DNA of 64,000 nt from positions 2,854,501 through 2,918,500 of the forward strand of contig OX467089.1 of the NCBI GenBank assembly GCA_950106755.1, given 5' to 3'. This document shows, one piece after another, positions 1 through 13,900 of this stretch. The stretch is from Climacium dendroides (Eukaryota > Streptophyta > Bryopsida > Hypnales > Climaciaceae). Each line of letters opens with the position of its first letter. Position 1 is the stretch's first letter. The notes under the pieces were generated by a model. The model saw nothing but the letters and a program-made list of their open reading frames with translations. It did no database searches and was not told the DNA's origin. The position numbers were made by a program, and so were the translations under genes.

Positions 1-3000
1 TCAGCATGCTGCACAGGAACAAAACCATTGTCAGAACCCCACAAGAAGGATCAATCCGTTATACTGTTCAATTCTGACAGTAGATCGAAAAAACAGTCAG
101 AATCTGGTGATGCAAAAGATCGCCACTCAACAAAACACTGCACGGGAACAAATACCTTCAGCCGATCTCCAGAGTGCTTCAGATCCTTAGCATCCTTGAG
201 GTAATTATTTGCTGTTTGCATGACTTGGGCATGTTGTTCCTTGTCTTTCTTTGCAGGGCTGCTCGTTACTGCCTCTCCGCCAGAGGTTTTCGCTAGTCCG
301 ACATCCATCAAATCATCTCGTTTCAACGCCTCTCCTCTATCACCACCGCCGCGGGTATTGGAGGACGCACCTGGTCTCTTAGAGATATCGGAGGGTCCGA
401 CTGCAATTCCACCGCCATCTTTCCGGACACTATGAACAAGGGTGTCTTTGATAGGAGGACCAACCCTGGCTCCGTGTCCCGGCGTAGAGGCATCATCTCT
501 TCTGTAGGCATACTTAACCCCATCTAAAGGCTTTGAGTCCTCCGAAGGCCTTTCGCTAGGTTTGTCCAGGCCGCTTTCCCGCATAAGACGGCCTCTATCA
601 TCTCGTGTTGAATTCCGATCTTTGGCATTATGATCGCAATTATCAACCTGATCATTGTCCCGGATGTCAAGCCTTCTGCTGTCGCTATCCCGCTCACGAT
701 TGCCTTTCCGTCGAACCTGTTGGCCATTGACGTCATCCAAGTCCCCTGAGCTATACGGATGGCGCTCTGGGTGATGATTGTGGTTGTGTCCATGATCCAC
801 CCCTCGATCGTCCTCGTCATACCAACCATCGTCACGTGCCTCTACACTGGAGTCTTGCTTCCCAAATCTTGTAGCATTGTGCGTAATTCCAGGATGACGG
901 TATTCTCCTTCGTCCAAGGAGGATCCACGAGAAGCAGCGCGAACATGCTTAGGGCCCGGTGATGACTGCATTGCAATGTCAGTGCCCATCCCGGCATGCC
1001 CTGGACCCACTCTAGCATTTAACAACATGTTATTATTATTATTATTAATATTATTATTATTAATATTATTGCTATTATTATTTCCATTTGTTGCTCTCAC
1101 AGGAGATGATGAGACCGTAGATTCCCGCGGAGAGCCCACGCCCTTCAACCCCAGGCCAGATGAGCCTGATGACGAGATAGAAACCTTCGATGATGTTGAC
1201 CGATACGTCTCTTGATTGGGCCTGTCTTGAGAAACATCGTCCCGGCGCTTCTTCCATGCTCTTTGCTCTGAGTCGCTGGCATCCTCTTTTGATCTCCACG
1301 GTTTCTCTGAACCTTTGGACTTTCTCCCTTGATCCCTGTCTTCTCTGCGTTTCTCTGGTGCCCCTTCATAATCCCTCAGATCTTTCAACACCGCGTTGAT
1401 GTCTTGTGTCTCTTTATCTTGTAGACCAGAGTGTGAGAGATCTTTTGGCTTCAGCATTGACGTCTCTCTCTTTGATTTCTGTACATTGGCCCTCTTGTCG
1501 GTGTCCACATTATCATCCTCAATTGGCACCTGTGGATCATCAAATTGTAACCTTGCCCTTCCACCCTTGTTCTTTTTTAGATTTGGAGTCTCGTCCAGAT
1601 CCTCCACAGCCCCCGGCTTCTTCCTCTTCCATGGACCACCACTTTGTGTTTCCCCTAATGGTACAAGATCTCTCTCCTTATCACCTTGGATAGGCTCTAG
1701 ATCGATTGCCTCCTTGCCACATTGTGATGCTTCTACAGTACGCTCCTGTTCCTGCAGAGTTTTTTTCTTTGCGCGGGTATCATCACCTGTTGCAGAACGT
1801 GGCGCAAAACTTTCAATGCTTGCAGTTCACACCCAGGTTGACAAAGCAGCACCTGCCTAATTAAAAAAATAGACTACAATTAAGCCTCGCTGCATGCTAA
1901 AACTAGACGAGTTATGAACTACTGGTAGTTACTTGAAATAAGAAAAATAACACAAAGTTTAACCCTGTAAAAACGACGCTGAAATGTTGAGATCCAAACA
2001 TAGGGAATCAGCTCAAAAACCAACCTTCACTAGGACGTGAACGCTTGACCTTCTCCCTGGCTTTAGGCTTCTGCTTCTCGTTCACTGTTGTGCCATCACC
2101 GGAATTATCAAGACCCATGTCATTGATATTCTTACTTTTCACTGGTCCATCAACCCCTTTGTTGCCCCCAGCGACCTTAACACCGGGAACTTGTAATTTT
2201 CGTGCTACACCTTTCTTAGGTAGAAAATTCTTCTTGGTATCTACTTCGTCTGTCCATTTATCCAACACTGGCTCTGCTACTGGGATTGGAATAATTGGTG
2301 CGACAGGGGCAGGAGCAGCTGGATTCGGTAAGCCCAAAAGTTTGTATACAGCCGCTGTTGTTTCGTCCTCCCTAAACTTGCAGTTGTTCATTCCCGGCCT
2401 GTTTCCTCGGTCATTATTTGTTAGCCTCAGGAAAACAGTGAAAACACAAAAAGAAAACTGCTGCATGTGACGACCTGACGTGGGTATCAGACGATCCATG
2501 TCTATGCTACAAAAAAACTGTCAAGACACATGAACAAATCTCTACAACCCTTTAAAATGTTCAGATTTAGGTTTAAAAAAAAAAGAAGATGTAGACAGCT
2601 GTGACGAAAAACAAAAGAACGAAAAAGTAATGCTCCCGCAGGGACTTACAGCCAATCCATCATTTTGCAGCGCCATTTCTTGGATGGAGAAATTGGGTCC
2701 ATATTGGGCATCAACAAACGCCATTTCTCGCACTTGTCACAGGCAACCCAGTTCTCTAAAACAAGTTGGGGGCCCACAGCGGGAGTAGCCTCTACAGCTG
2801 GCGGAACTTTCTCCTCTTTACTCGCGAAAGGATCGGGTAGGATCCGTTCTTTCTCAAGCTCCTTCATAGACGGTTTCTTGTCCTGAGCATTCTTTGAACT
2901 CTTATGTTCGAGAGGAACACCTTTCCGACCTGCAACACCACTAGGTTTCTTGGTGGCACTACCAGGCTTGGAAACCTCCCTACTCGGATCTTTAGATTTC

Positions 3001-5941
3001 AAGTCTCCTACAGCATCCTTCCTTTGATTTTCTCTAAACCCTTCCTTGGAGTTTTCTTTAACTCTTACAGGAGCTGTGAGTTTGCTATCTTCTTTCCCTT
3101 GCTTTCGGACTTCAGACAGGCTAACTCCCTTTTCATAGCTCTCCTTATCACCATCAGTCATCCGGACGCCCTCATCATCCTTCAATGTTGGGGCCTTTCC
3201 AGTAGGTTTTGATCGAGAGAACTCTTTAATTTCTCTAATTCTGGAAGCCTGTGATTTCCCAGGTCCTCTAGCATCTGTGATTTCCTTCTCCTTTTGACCA
3301 TTCACAGTTGGGGGTTTATTGGTTTCAAGTGGCTTCCGAGAGTTTTTCGACAATGTAGGGTCTCTGACAATGTCGAATTCCTCCTTGCCAATTCCTTCCA
3401 TCCCTTTCTCGTCAAGAGATTCTTGCAGCTCCCCTCTAACAATATCATTCCTGCTAGATTTTGATTGCCTCTCTTTGGCAAATGTCTTGTCGGTAGCAGA
3501 GTCCCTTCGAGATTTCCTTCCACCATTAGAATCAGCTACAAAATCCACAACTTTCCTGGCATCCAGATTGGGTTTGTCGGAATCGAACCCCTTGCCGCCT
3601 TTCCGGAAGTCTGAACCAGGCGCACGAGGAGAATTCACATCAACTTTGCTGCCAGAAGGATAGGCACTCCCAGCAGCAATGGATAGATTCCCAGGTTTAG
3701 GCAAGTAAGAGTTAGGCTCCTTGGAGTCGAAGAGCTCGAGAGTGCTATCGGACAATGGTGAGAGTAAGCCTCCTTCCGGAAAGGGCGCGGTCATCATCTG
3801 TCCCAAGAGCCATGCCGAGGAATCCATCAGGTTGCTTCACAGATCATGCATGATGCGTTGTTCTAATGCAGAACCCATCTAAGTGCTGTGAAGGGAACAT
3901 GACAGACATACCTCGATCATGGCCATGGGGCTGGGTTCGGGGGACTCCACATTGGAACGAGAATAATTATCATCATCGTCGTCGTCCAACGAAGGATCAT
4001 CATCATCGGACAAGTCGTTCAGGCCAAGTCCATTGTACAGCGCCTTTCGTTTCGCTTCATCCGTGTCAGCCGCTTGTTTACTTAACTTAATTTTGAGTTT
4101 CATCTTATTAGCCGCGGGTGCATTGACGACGCCATTCTCTTTCACACTGGCATGTTGGATGGAAGTGCCGGTCGACCGCTTCGCAGGCTGCCATCCACGC
4201 ACCGCTCTGTGTTAATAACGTCAGACAGAAGGACATGAACAGATAGATCCCCGCGTTCAAGAAGAGGTAGCAAAACACAAATAAAAATAAATGAAATCTC
4301 CGTCACCTCAGATGCAACTCCTTCACCCACCGGTCGTCCAACCTCTGCAGCAGGCAGTGCAGGATGAGGATCGGCCAGAACAGATGGAACACGAGCCTGG
4401 GTCGGCAGAAATGTACCATAACCTCCGTATTTGGACCCTGAGATCATCCAACCTCGACTTCAGTGTGTGTACCTTAAGTAAATCGATAACTTTGTAATGG
4501 AGGCTCCGACTAAGAAGAATCACCTTCTTGGCAACACCACAGTGTTGTGACCAGATGGCACCCCTGGTCACTAGACTAGCCAATCCAGTAAGGTGAGGCA
4601 CCAGACATCGCCTACAAAGCAGACATCTTCACAAGGTGCACCTTGCCAATCCCAACATCCGGCAGAACCCCTCAGGATCTCCTTCCAAACCCGGAAAGGG
4701 ACGAGGCCAGAGAAGAAGCATTTCGTTCATCAGCAGATTAGAGAGAGCGTACCCAATTTTTCTGTAGAAAGGTTTCCCCCTTGAAACTCCTTCTGGCAGT
4801 CACCGAGTAACCTTTCCAACCGCGAATCCTGCCATCATCAACATGTCATTAGCCTACGGGGCACAGGCCACAAGTATATCAAATCTGCATCGGCCCATGC
4901 GAGCACAAAAATAAATTCTTCCTCCAACGACTGGACGATGGCACAAAGCCCTAGCAGCTTTTACGAGCAATTCTCTACAGGAAGAGGACTCCAAATGTGT
5001 AGTTCTCTTCCACTTTTGCGAGATGTTAACAAACCCGCAAATAGTACTTCCAATAATGCCAGGAAGGTCCTCCTGTGCCTCTCCACTAGACAAATTTCGC
5101 AATCACAACGACATGCAAGCCCAATTCATCTGGCTATTCTGAAAACCCTTCCCTGATACGAAAGAACAAACGAACTCTGCAATAGTTCCACAACATCGTA
5201 GACAGGTACACTCGTTCCACCCGCATTGAAATGTCGGTGGACGAAGGCGATTCAGAGAATACAATCTACGCGCAGTCAACTCCCACAATGAAACTTTCTA
5301 CTGCACTCCAACCAGACCTTTGTAGCCCCAGAGCTCAAACATCATCCACCATGATAAATTCCGCGACATGTCAAGGAAGCCATCGCCCTCAACGCCATCA
5401 GAGTGAGGGATTTCCATCGATTCACGAAGATCCCCTGCCCTGCCTCGCTGAATCACGCGGAGTTGAACCAGTCACTGCCTATATCAAGCTCCCCGTTCAT
5501 CATGTTCGGCACATTCATGGAATCTGTAAAAAGCCCTAAGAAAGCAGACTAGGCTAAAGGAGATTTCTTGTGACAATGCCGGAAAACCTAGTCCTCCCAT
5601 TGATAGCGTTCAGCACTTGAACCGTTCTTCTTTTTAGCTTTGGACTCAGTCCAATTGGATTCAGCATGGAGGGAGGGGCTAGAGACACCCGCCCCGCTCT
5701 CGCCCCGCTCGAAACACACAAGCCCTAGGAATTCCGCCCTCACAAGCAACAAGCACCCATCGCATGAGGAATCGGAGGAGGAGGAATTGTAGCACAATAC
5801 AATTGACACAGGGAGGCGGTCATTTACGAGGTACGAAAAGTCTTTGTCGGGATCGAGAGCCTCCTTCGCCTCTCCCTCCTCGAGCTCGGCATCCTCGTCC
5901 TCCATAGCCTCCCTCCAACGACCCTCCGCCGCCTGGCTCAC
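1..5941 (-). CDS. CW-type zinc-finger protein (plant CWZF-like), 3' end outside the window
   Basis: Likely nuclear histone reader: CW domains bind methylated H3K4 (family knowledge). Exons read on the minus strand, with GT donors and AG acceptors, are about 5905-5828 (start ATG 5905, or an in-frame ATG at 5941), 4828-4753, 4437-4307, 4187-3912, 3797-2650, 2398-2025, 1818-156, and 8-1 continuing off the edge. The N-terminus is acidic (AELEEGEA), followed by the family blocks SKYGGYGTFLP and KLKIKL. The CW domain, around residues 530-590, shows ENWVACDKCEKWRLL and then KKWRCKMMDWL joined across an intron to PGMNNC, giving the conserved Trp and Cys ligands. The rest is low-complexity and charged, with a poly-Asn run encoded near 1028-1082. 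The C-terminal block ANNYLKDAKDLKHSGDRLK also fits plant CW proteins. The junction between the exons ending at 2025 and starting near 1818 does not stay in frame with the best donor; a weaker donor two codons on would keep it. Frames elsewhere are intact. Confidence 0.85.
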
Positions 5942-8009
5942 TGCAGGGTCGTCCCTCGACGACGGTAACCACCTAGGGTTTTAAGCGCCAGGGGCCAGGC
6001 GTTGGGGGCTGCATGGTCGCCGAGAAGTTAGAAGGTGTGAGGAGAATGAGGAAGAGAGGGAAGTCGAAGTGGATGTGAAGGTGCAAGACAGAGAAAAAGG
6101 GAAGAGGAGTTAGTGACTTCTGTTGAGATGGGGGCAGGCAGACAGGGAGACGGAGAGGAGGAGGACGACGACGACGACGAGAGGGAGTGCGAGGGAAATG
6201 CGAAGTGATGTGGAGGAGGAAGAAGCAAAGGGGTTGCGTCAGGCAGAGGCAGGTGGGCGACGACGGCGACGGCGACAACGGGGCCCCATTGCACGCAGGC
6301 AGGCAAGGAACGGGCTGACGAACGAGGAGGGAACGAACCTTGAAGAGGACCGACCGAGAGAGTGTTGGACCAGGCCAGGCGGGCACTAAACCCTCTAAAC
6401 AAAATGGTTTACGAATACTAAACAACATTGGTTCGAGTGTGAGTATGTTTCTCCATTCCCTTTCATCCTTTTTAGTCGTCCTCTCAAGTGGCAGCAACTT
6501 TTCCTAACCATATGAAATCAACCCTTACAATTTCACAACCAAGCTCTATCCAAAAAAATTTATTTGTCAATTTTATTGAAAAAAAAAAGTTTAAACATTT
6601 TTTTTTAATATTCAATGATAGTATCTTGCACTAAATTAACTCAAATAAGAATGTGTAGAGCAATGCATGGGGAGTACCAACCTTTAGTTACAAGTTAGCC
6701 AGTTTAAATCTAAAATTTCTGAATTGAGTTCAAAATCTTTGAAAAAAATCTAATCGTTTTAAAGGAAAATAAGAAAATACTCTTTCTTTTCTAAAGGCCT
6801 AGCCAAGAGTATATTCTAGACAACCAGTTGGTCCAAAAAAATGTAGGGTCTTAGGTGGTTGAGCAAAAAAATTTCCCCGAACTGTAGTGTACAGAGAATT
6901 CTACTTTAACCTTTCACTAGGAGAAAAATCAATTCCATATACTTTATCCTCATATGAAGACATATGTCTACTAAGGCCATAATGCACTAGTCAAGTTCAT
7001 CACTCTTTTCAACTTGCAAGTGGGATCACTCTGCTTGCTATAGTAATGCAAATTGGCCACTTCTTCATGCACTAAAGTATCAAATAGTAATTTTTTAATA
7101 TCCCACTAGCGATTGGTGCTTGCTTTGCTACGCATTAATTATATTATTTTCATCAATTTCTTATGTGATAAAATGCAAATTAATAAAGTATGTATAATAT
7201 TTAAATGAAAATATTGATATCTTCATATAATATTCTTTGGAAATACATATATTGTGCAATAAAAAATAATTAAAGAAAATCTTTATATCATAATTTTCAC
7301 AAAAAAAATCTTTGCAAAAATAAAAAAATTGCAATAAGAAAAATTAATCAAGTGAAAAATGTAAATAGAATCATCACATTTAAATATGTAGAACAATAGT
7401 TTCAATTTCAAGAAAATCTTCAATTAAGAAATTATTAACCTTCATATAATAGTTTATAAATATACATATAATAAAATGTAGAGTAATTCTAGTATTTTTC
7501 AAATCAAAATCTTTACAATTAAAGAACATGCAAAATTTTCACCTATTAAAATGTAGAATAACAGTAACGGTTTTAATTTCAATAAAAGATTCAAATAAAA
7601 AATTATAAAAAATTTCATAATCATTTGAATATATTACAATCTAGAATAAAAGAAAAAAATATATATTCAAGTTAAATTTTATACATTAGAATCTTTGCAT
7701 ATTTTCAAAGAAAAGTGATAAATGTTATAAATGAATTGCATCCAAAGATACAATATAATATCCTTTCATTGACTATAAAAGAATGTAGCAAAATGGCTAC
7801 AAATATCATCCTACTATATTTATTGATATGATAGGCTGTCTCAATTGAGACAATGAAATAATGATAAATACCAAAAGAATGCAATTGGATGGAAGGGGAC
7901 ATCGCCAAAGCATGCATGAACCCTAAACATGCAGAGTTTGAAACAAACTCTTAACTTTTCCATCCACCTGATTCAGGTGTAATTATATGTAGAAATTTGC
8001 ATGACAATG
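5942..8009. other. Upstream/intergenic spacer
   Basis: 5942-6400 is GC-rich, with GA/GAC microsatellite runs near 6150-6260, and probably holds the 5' UTR and promoter of the CW gene. From 6500 to 7980 the sequence is very AT-rich. I see no gene in it. The open frames here are short and have no recognisable protein pattern. Confidence 0.5.
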
Positions 8010-8018
8010 TCATGCAAA
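7996..8018. repeat. Perfect 11-bp palindrome at the Helitron ORF stop codon
   Basis: The sequence TTTGCATGACA is followed, after one base, by its exact inverse complement. It overlaps the TGA (8010-8012) that ends the helicase frame. Helitrons carry a 3' hairpin just before a CTRR terminus. Here no CTRR is evident right after the hairpin, so its identity as the Helitron 3' hairpin is only suggested. Confidence 0.4.
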
Positions 8019-9026
8019 AACCTCATGGTAAACCACATTTTTTACCGTTCCCATGGCATTTAAATTGTCATTAGCAACTTTAATGTTTGTAGAATGTCTA
8101 CCACGAGACATAGCCACATATAACTGACCATGACTAAATACTTCATTTCGAAGATAAATGCCGACTCGGTCATATGATTGGCCTTGTGATTTATTGATTG
8201 TCATAGCAAAAGCTCTAGTAATAGGAAATTGTCTCCGACAAAGTGTAAATGGTAAGCAGCTATCGTTGCAATGATGTGTGATTCTTGGAATCAATACTTC
8301 TTGACCACGATGGCGCCCTTCCATAATTTCACACAATAATACAGTGGGAGACACTTGCAAAACACGCAAGCGACTACCATTGTATAAACCCTTTGTCGGA
8401 TTCAAGTTTCTTAGCAACATAACATATTGACCACATTTTAGATTTAATTGGTGAGGAGGCAAACCGCTAAGTTGTAATGAATTTAAAAACTCTACCGGAT
8501 AATGATGGGCATGCTCATCATTTTCATATACAAAATCAACATTAAAACATTGATGCACATCTTCGAGCATGTGATCGGTTGACATGCTCAGAGAAATCAA
8601 CCGAATGATCAAAAATGGCATCAATGAGACCATCTAGAGAGTTTCCAACTGCAACCATTCTTAACGGTAAATCCACTTCCGAACCAGTTTTGCCCTCACC
8701 AATATCTAATAAAAATCGTTGAAAGTTTGGTTGACTTTGCAAACGTATATTTGTGGTCAAATGAAAATGTTGCATTAATGAAAACAAATATGAACGTCGC
8801 AAGCAAGCCTCAACAATTTGTTGGCGGCCTCCATGTACAACTACGGGCAAAGTTTGGCGAAAATCACCACAATATAAAACTACAAGCCCACCGTTTGGAC
8901 AATTTAAACCCCGAATATCTCGCAAAAATCTATCTATAGTTTCTATCATAAATCGATGCCCAGTACAAGCTTCATCAAGTACAATCAATTGCACTTCATG
9001 CAAATTTTCAGCCAACAACGATTGAG
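8010..9026 (-). pseudogene. Helitron PIF1 helicase, C-terminal half
   Basis: This piece contains Walker B-like VLDEACTGHRF, GDFRQTLPVVVHGGR, the LNLKCGQYVMLLRNL region, FAMTINKSQGQSYDRVGIYL, and the terminal LYVAMSRGRHSTNIKVA. All are in the order seen in Helitron helicases. A frame change lies near 8590, where two overlapping frames meet, so the piece is not directly translatable. It continues the piece at 10173-10954 once the 9034-10165 insert is removed. Confidence 0.85.
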
Positions 9027-9033
9027 CACTAAT

Positions 9034-10165
9034 TGTTGAAGAAGGATAATTCCAAATTGGAGATTATTCATTAGTATAATAAGTTCGTTCCGAGGGAGAT
9101 GGTTAAGTAGGATTAATTTGCTAATAGGACTAATTTCTAAAATAAGAAATTCAATTTTCAAATAGAAAACCAAGATCCAATTTAGAAATTTAGCAATCAT
9201 TGAGACTACAACGACATCACAAAATAAATTCACATACATCAAATTGATTTTAAATTTTTTTTATTTTTTTATTTTTTTATTTTTTTTTATAATTCCAAAT
9301 TAGTGATGAAATCACCATTTACAATTCAATCATTGTTCTACTTCTCATAGCATACAACTATCTTCATCATTTGAATCTTGCAATTCTAACTTGCTAATCT
9401 CAAATCCAATTCCTTTCTTTCTCCACTATCTAAAGACAATCTTCAATTTCAGCACATACTTCCAACTAGGACATAGACACACTCAGACAGATCTGACCTT
9501 GGATCAACATTAACAGACACAACTCCCAACTGGAAATCACACTCAACACAAGAACACACACAAGAAAACGAAATACATAGCACAACTGGTTGGGACACGC
9601 ATTGGAAATTCGCTCGACAATGGGTAAAAATAAAATGAAAGAAAAATCAGACCAAATAGGAGCCGAGAGACAAAGACCAACTACCTCAACCAACTCGGTT
9701 GAACTTCCCAAATCAATTGAAATTCCAACTAGGACGAATTAAGTGCCACATTGTTTACTTGGACCCTTGATTAGACATCCAAATTGGAAACTGCAACTAG
9801 ACAACAGACTGATCCAACTTGGAATAACCTTCTGACTAACTCAAGTGGATTGCACCAAACCCATCAAACTCAGAATCCATATTCCAAAACAAATTCAATT
9901 AGTACCACAACCACAACTTAATATTCCCAAAGGAAAAATTTACCTCATAAGGAAAGCCAACTCAGATTGACACAAGGAACTCAACCTGGCTTAAACTTGA
10001 AACAAATCAACTCGGTAAGCACAAAACAAGCTCAAATTAACATAACCAATTGGACAAAATGACCCAAATAGGACTAAAAACCGACTTGAAATCATACAAA
10101 AAAAACCAAAATACACCAATAAATGCACAAAAATTCCTCACTTTATAATCCAACTTGACCATCTA
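9034..10165. mobile_element. Unclassified 1132-bp insertion with 7-bp target duplication
   Basis: The Helitron reading frame stops at 10166 and resumes at 9033. The 7-bp sequence CACTAAT lies on both sides (9027-9033 and 10166-10172), and removing the insert plus one duplicate rejoins the helicase codons in frame. The insert is AT-rich, with a poly-T/A tract at 9247-9290 and many short motifs related to AACTTGG or CCAACTNGG in both orientations. No clear terminal inverted repeats, LTR ends or coding region are visible. The internal open frames look random. Confidence 0.75.
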
Positions 10166-10954
10166 CACTAATATTACAAGTTGAGGCTTCATGCAATTGT
10201 AATGGAATGGCAAGAGAAGAATGTGCCGTTCGTCCTTCATGTAAAAGACAAGCGGCTATTCCACTTGTTGCCATTGCCATACATTTGACACCACGACCAC
10301 AAAGATAAGCTAATATGGTATTATACACAAAAGTCTTGCTAGTCCCACCAGGCCCATCCATGAAAAAAAGTTTATTTGGAAGATGAGGTTCTAAAACGGC
10401 AGAAGTCACTACATTGAAAACAATGCGTTGCTCTTCGTTAAGTCTATCCACATCCTCCTTTACAAAATGAATGTTTTGATTATCTAAATCATTGTTGTCA
10501 ATGGCATCACCACCAACATCAACAATATTTGAATAACCAAACTCATTTAAATCTTGAATGTCAAAAAAATTTACAATGCGTTTATTTGAAGATGACAAAT
10601 ACTCATTAATAGATAAAATGACTTTACAATAGTGGTTTGGATCATCATGCCAATCATCAGACATAACATCAAGATATTTTTAAAGTAAGCTCAGAGGATT
10701 CAACGGTTGTCCAAATACAAGAAGTGTTGCAAACAACCACCGAATTTGTTTAGGCAAGGCAATGAGGGATGCTTCTTGAAAACAACTGTCCCATTCAGCA
10801 TCATCTTGCAAAAGCTCTCTTGCAATACAAGCAGCTTTATACGTTGAATGAACTATATCTTGAAAAGAAAATAGGTCATCAAACAAAGTTGGTGCTTCAC
10901 TATGAATCAACAACAAACGCAAGTAAAATAATTCAGTACCTACAAGAACCATAT
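10143..10954 (-). pseudogene. Helitron helicase, N-terminal half of PIF1 region
   Basis: The piece starts at the upstream solo LTR junction with VGTELFYLRLLL, runs through ARELLQDDAEWDSCFQEA, and enters the PIF1 domain with LNEEQRIVFNVV and the P-loop FMDGPGGTSKTFVYN, then AMATSGIAACLL and GRTAHSSLAIPL. A stop or frame break lies near 10665-10680. The Helitron frame proper ends at 10173. The last few residues of the open frame, down to 10143, are read into the 9034-10165 insert. Confidence 0.85.
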
Positions 10955-13900
10955 TGTAGAGATTAGTTGGACCAGTATTCCTCCAGTTAGCCTTTAATTC
11001 ACACCAAAGTCCCATTTAGAGTAAACCGCTCCGGAATCGTTCCCACAAGGACTTGAGGTTTACAAATCTATAGGATAATCCAATCTAAGCATTCACTTTT
11101 TCTCAGTCAGACTACTCCGGACTATAGGTCCGGTCCGGCCACTAGTGCCGGATGGGTTCCGGAAGAATCCGGAAACCGTTTAGTGCCCCTTCCGGGATCC
11201 CTGGGTTTGGGTGATGAGTGGTCAGATCCACCGTCTAGATGCTTACCGTATCTAGAAACATGCTCTCTTTTTCTTTCTCTCTCTAACACTAATACTAACC
11301 TAACTCTTCAGGGATCGGAAGTGTCCTCCTGTTCCGTCACCTCACAAATCCGGAAGGCTTTCCGGATTAGGGCACGTAGGGACGGTCAAGGACTACAACG
11401 ACATTCTAACCTTAACCGGGCATTGAGCCTCCCGTCGACCGGGTGGGTTTCCTTGTACTCTCTTGGGCTTGCGCCGGGACTTTGACTCTGTTCTACGGGG
11501 AATTCTGGCAATCTGGAATTCGGGCACGTCTTGCAACACTTCCGTACACGAAAGTTGCTAGCAGCCTCTCAGATACCCCTTTCACCTAAGGCTGTATCCT
11601 ACATGCAGGCTATACTGGCATCCAAGCAGTACTACACTAACACTACTGCCGGAACCATCCGGTTGATCTCCCCATCAAGTTAGTACATCCGGAAACTGCT
11701 CATGAAATCGACTTTTGCTACTCAATGTAGGTTCTCGGTCTCTGGAAAAGCAAGAATGGACCCACACCTCCCACAAACATGTACCGCATAGAAAAAGATA
11801 AGAGAATGGATACTCCAAACACTTGGAATTAAGCTAAAAAAGGTACAATGCTGGAACTATGGGATGGATACGAATGACTAGAAAAGCCATCAAAACCCCT
11901 ACTTATACTAAGACTAACATCATCCTAAAAATCCTACAAAACATTCCTACTGGTCCACTAGATTTTCGGTAAATTCCAGATCCTATTTTTCCGATTTTTG
12001 ATGGCCGGACTCCAATATTGCTGCTATACTACGTTACTGTACACTATTCCTTGGAATCTGGATCCTCGGGAAGAATATAGTCCTTCAATAAATCCAGCTT
12101 CTTCTCCTTCTGGCTACTCCCCGGAGGAAATAGACTTGGACCCCTTTGTCCCCATTTCTAGACCTCCACGATGTTAAGGTCCCGATCTACACTCCGGGTC
12201 CCGATTATTGGAACGTCCGGACTGCCCTGGGAATCCTTCTGGGTCTTCTTGTGACGAGGAGAAGACTGTACCGGCCAACCACTGTGAGTTTCCAGAGAAG
12301 TACTCGTCAAGTCGATGGTCGGGGTTACCGAAGTAGATCCTTGCTTCCTTGGGGTACCACGGCTCCCTAGTCCACTCCTTCTGGCCTTCCGGGTGGTGGT
12401 GAAAGTTCCGGATCAACCGGTACCACCGGTGCTATTTCCGGAACCATGGGTTCCAGATTATGGCCTTCCGTAGCCACCAAAGTTTGTGCAGAGGGAGAAG
12501 AAAGAGTGACCGGTTCCAATTCGGTGGGAGCCAAATACTCCATCATCTCCCGCATCTCTGCCCGGGATGCATCCATCCGTCTTGCCTGCTCTAATAAGCA
12601 CTTGATGATGTGCACCCGACTTGTGCTGGTGGTTGCGTCAAGGTTGGCTTCGAACAGCCGAGCTTTATTGATACAATCCGCCGGTACTTCCAAAGAGCTT
12701 CGGAGTCGGACTATACCTTGACACAATGCCGCTATCTACCGGCGGTGGTCCCCTTCTATGAGCCGGGCTGTCTCCTGGGTTGTGCGGAGAGTGCTCTCTA
12801 ATCCCACGCACTAGGATTCTGAATCCCGGATTTGGTCCCGCAACGTCCGATTCTCCACGCGTAACACTTCCAACTCTGTCACCAACTTCTTTTGTTCTTC
12901 TATTAGGAGATCGTTTTGCTGCTCCACCGCCATCAACGCATCCGTCCTCCAGAAGATGGCGTTCTGATTAGTTAATGCCATCTTCCGGCACACCCGTTTG
13001 AGAGTCCCCTCGTAATTCTCGCAGAGCTTAGTGAGGTCATCCGCCCGCCATACTAGGTGCTGAGCCATCTCCTAGATGTCCTCTAATGGCGTCCCTCCTA
13101 GTTGCATGTGGGTCCTATCTCCCTCCTCTACCTCCATCATTATGGACCGGGAGGGTCCGACCTCGGTCTGAGTGGTACCAGCTTGCAGTTGCACCGGCCC
13201 AATGAGTTGCGTAGAAGGTCGGACTTCTTTTGGGGCCGGTCTGGTCTCCGTCTTCTACTCCTGAACTTCTTCCAGTGGCTCCGGTGCAGGAGGATTTTCT
13301 GTCAAATTTACCGGCGGCGTCCTAGTCCGTCGTTGCTTCTTCTTTAGAGGAGTGAATGGCTCCTCGTCTTCCGTCTCCTCATCATCCGGTCCGTCTTGAG
13401 GAGAGGGATCTTCTCCTCCGTACTGTTGGAGCTGAACTAGCTCCTAGTAGGCGCTCTCCTCGTTGGCCTTAAGCAGGGAGTGATGACCATACAGATGGGA
13501 CAAATATGCCAGAAGGGGACTCTGATCCTTCTTCCCCGACCGGAGGGAACGTACAAGGTCCCCGATTAACTCGTGGATGATGGTTGTCCAATCCATCATC
13601 ATTTTACCTTGAAGGCTCTCCAAGATGGCGGAGGCTACTTTTGCTACCACTCGCCGCGTTTTGGTTGGATGGAGGATAGGATTAAGAAATGCTATCACAT
13701 CCCGGTACTCCGGATTCACCAGGTCGGAAACTTGGTGACCTTCCTTCGGATTGGCGGGCGCCCGGAATTCGCCCTCCATAACCTCCTGATTCTTCTCCAT
13801 GACCTTGTCCGGCGCCTCCCGGAACTTGTAGACGGCCCTCCATGTGTTAACCGTCCATAGGTTTGGCTTTGCCCGGAGGGTGGTATCCAAGATGCCACTT

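Noticed and set aside
2008..2499. Separate small gene with PGMNNCKFREDETT.
   Set aside because: It completes the CW zinc finger of the upstream exon across a standard intron, so it is an internal exon of the CW gene.
5973..6497. Pro/Ser-rich minus ORFs upstream of the CW gene.
   Set aside because: Produced by pyrimidine-rich microsatellites in the probable 5' UTR and promoter, with no domain.
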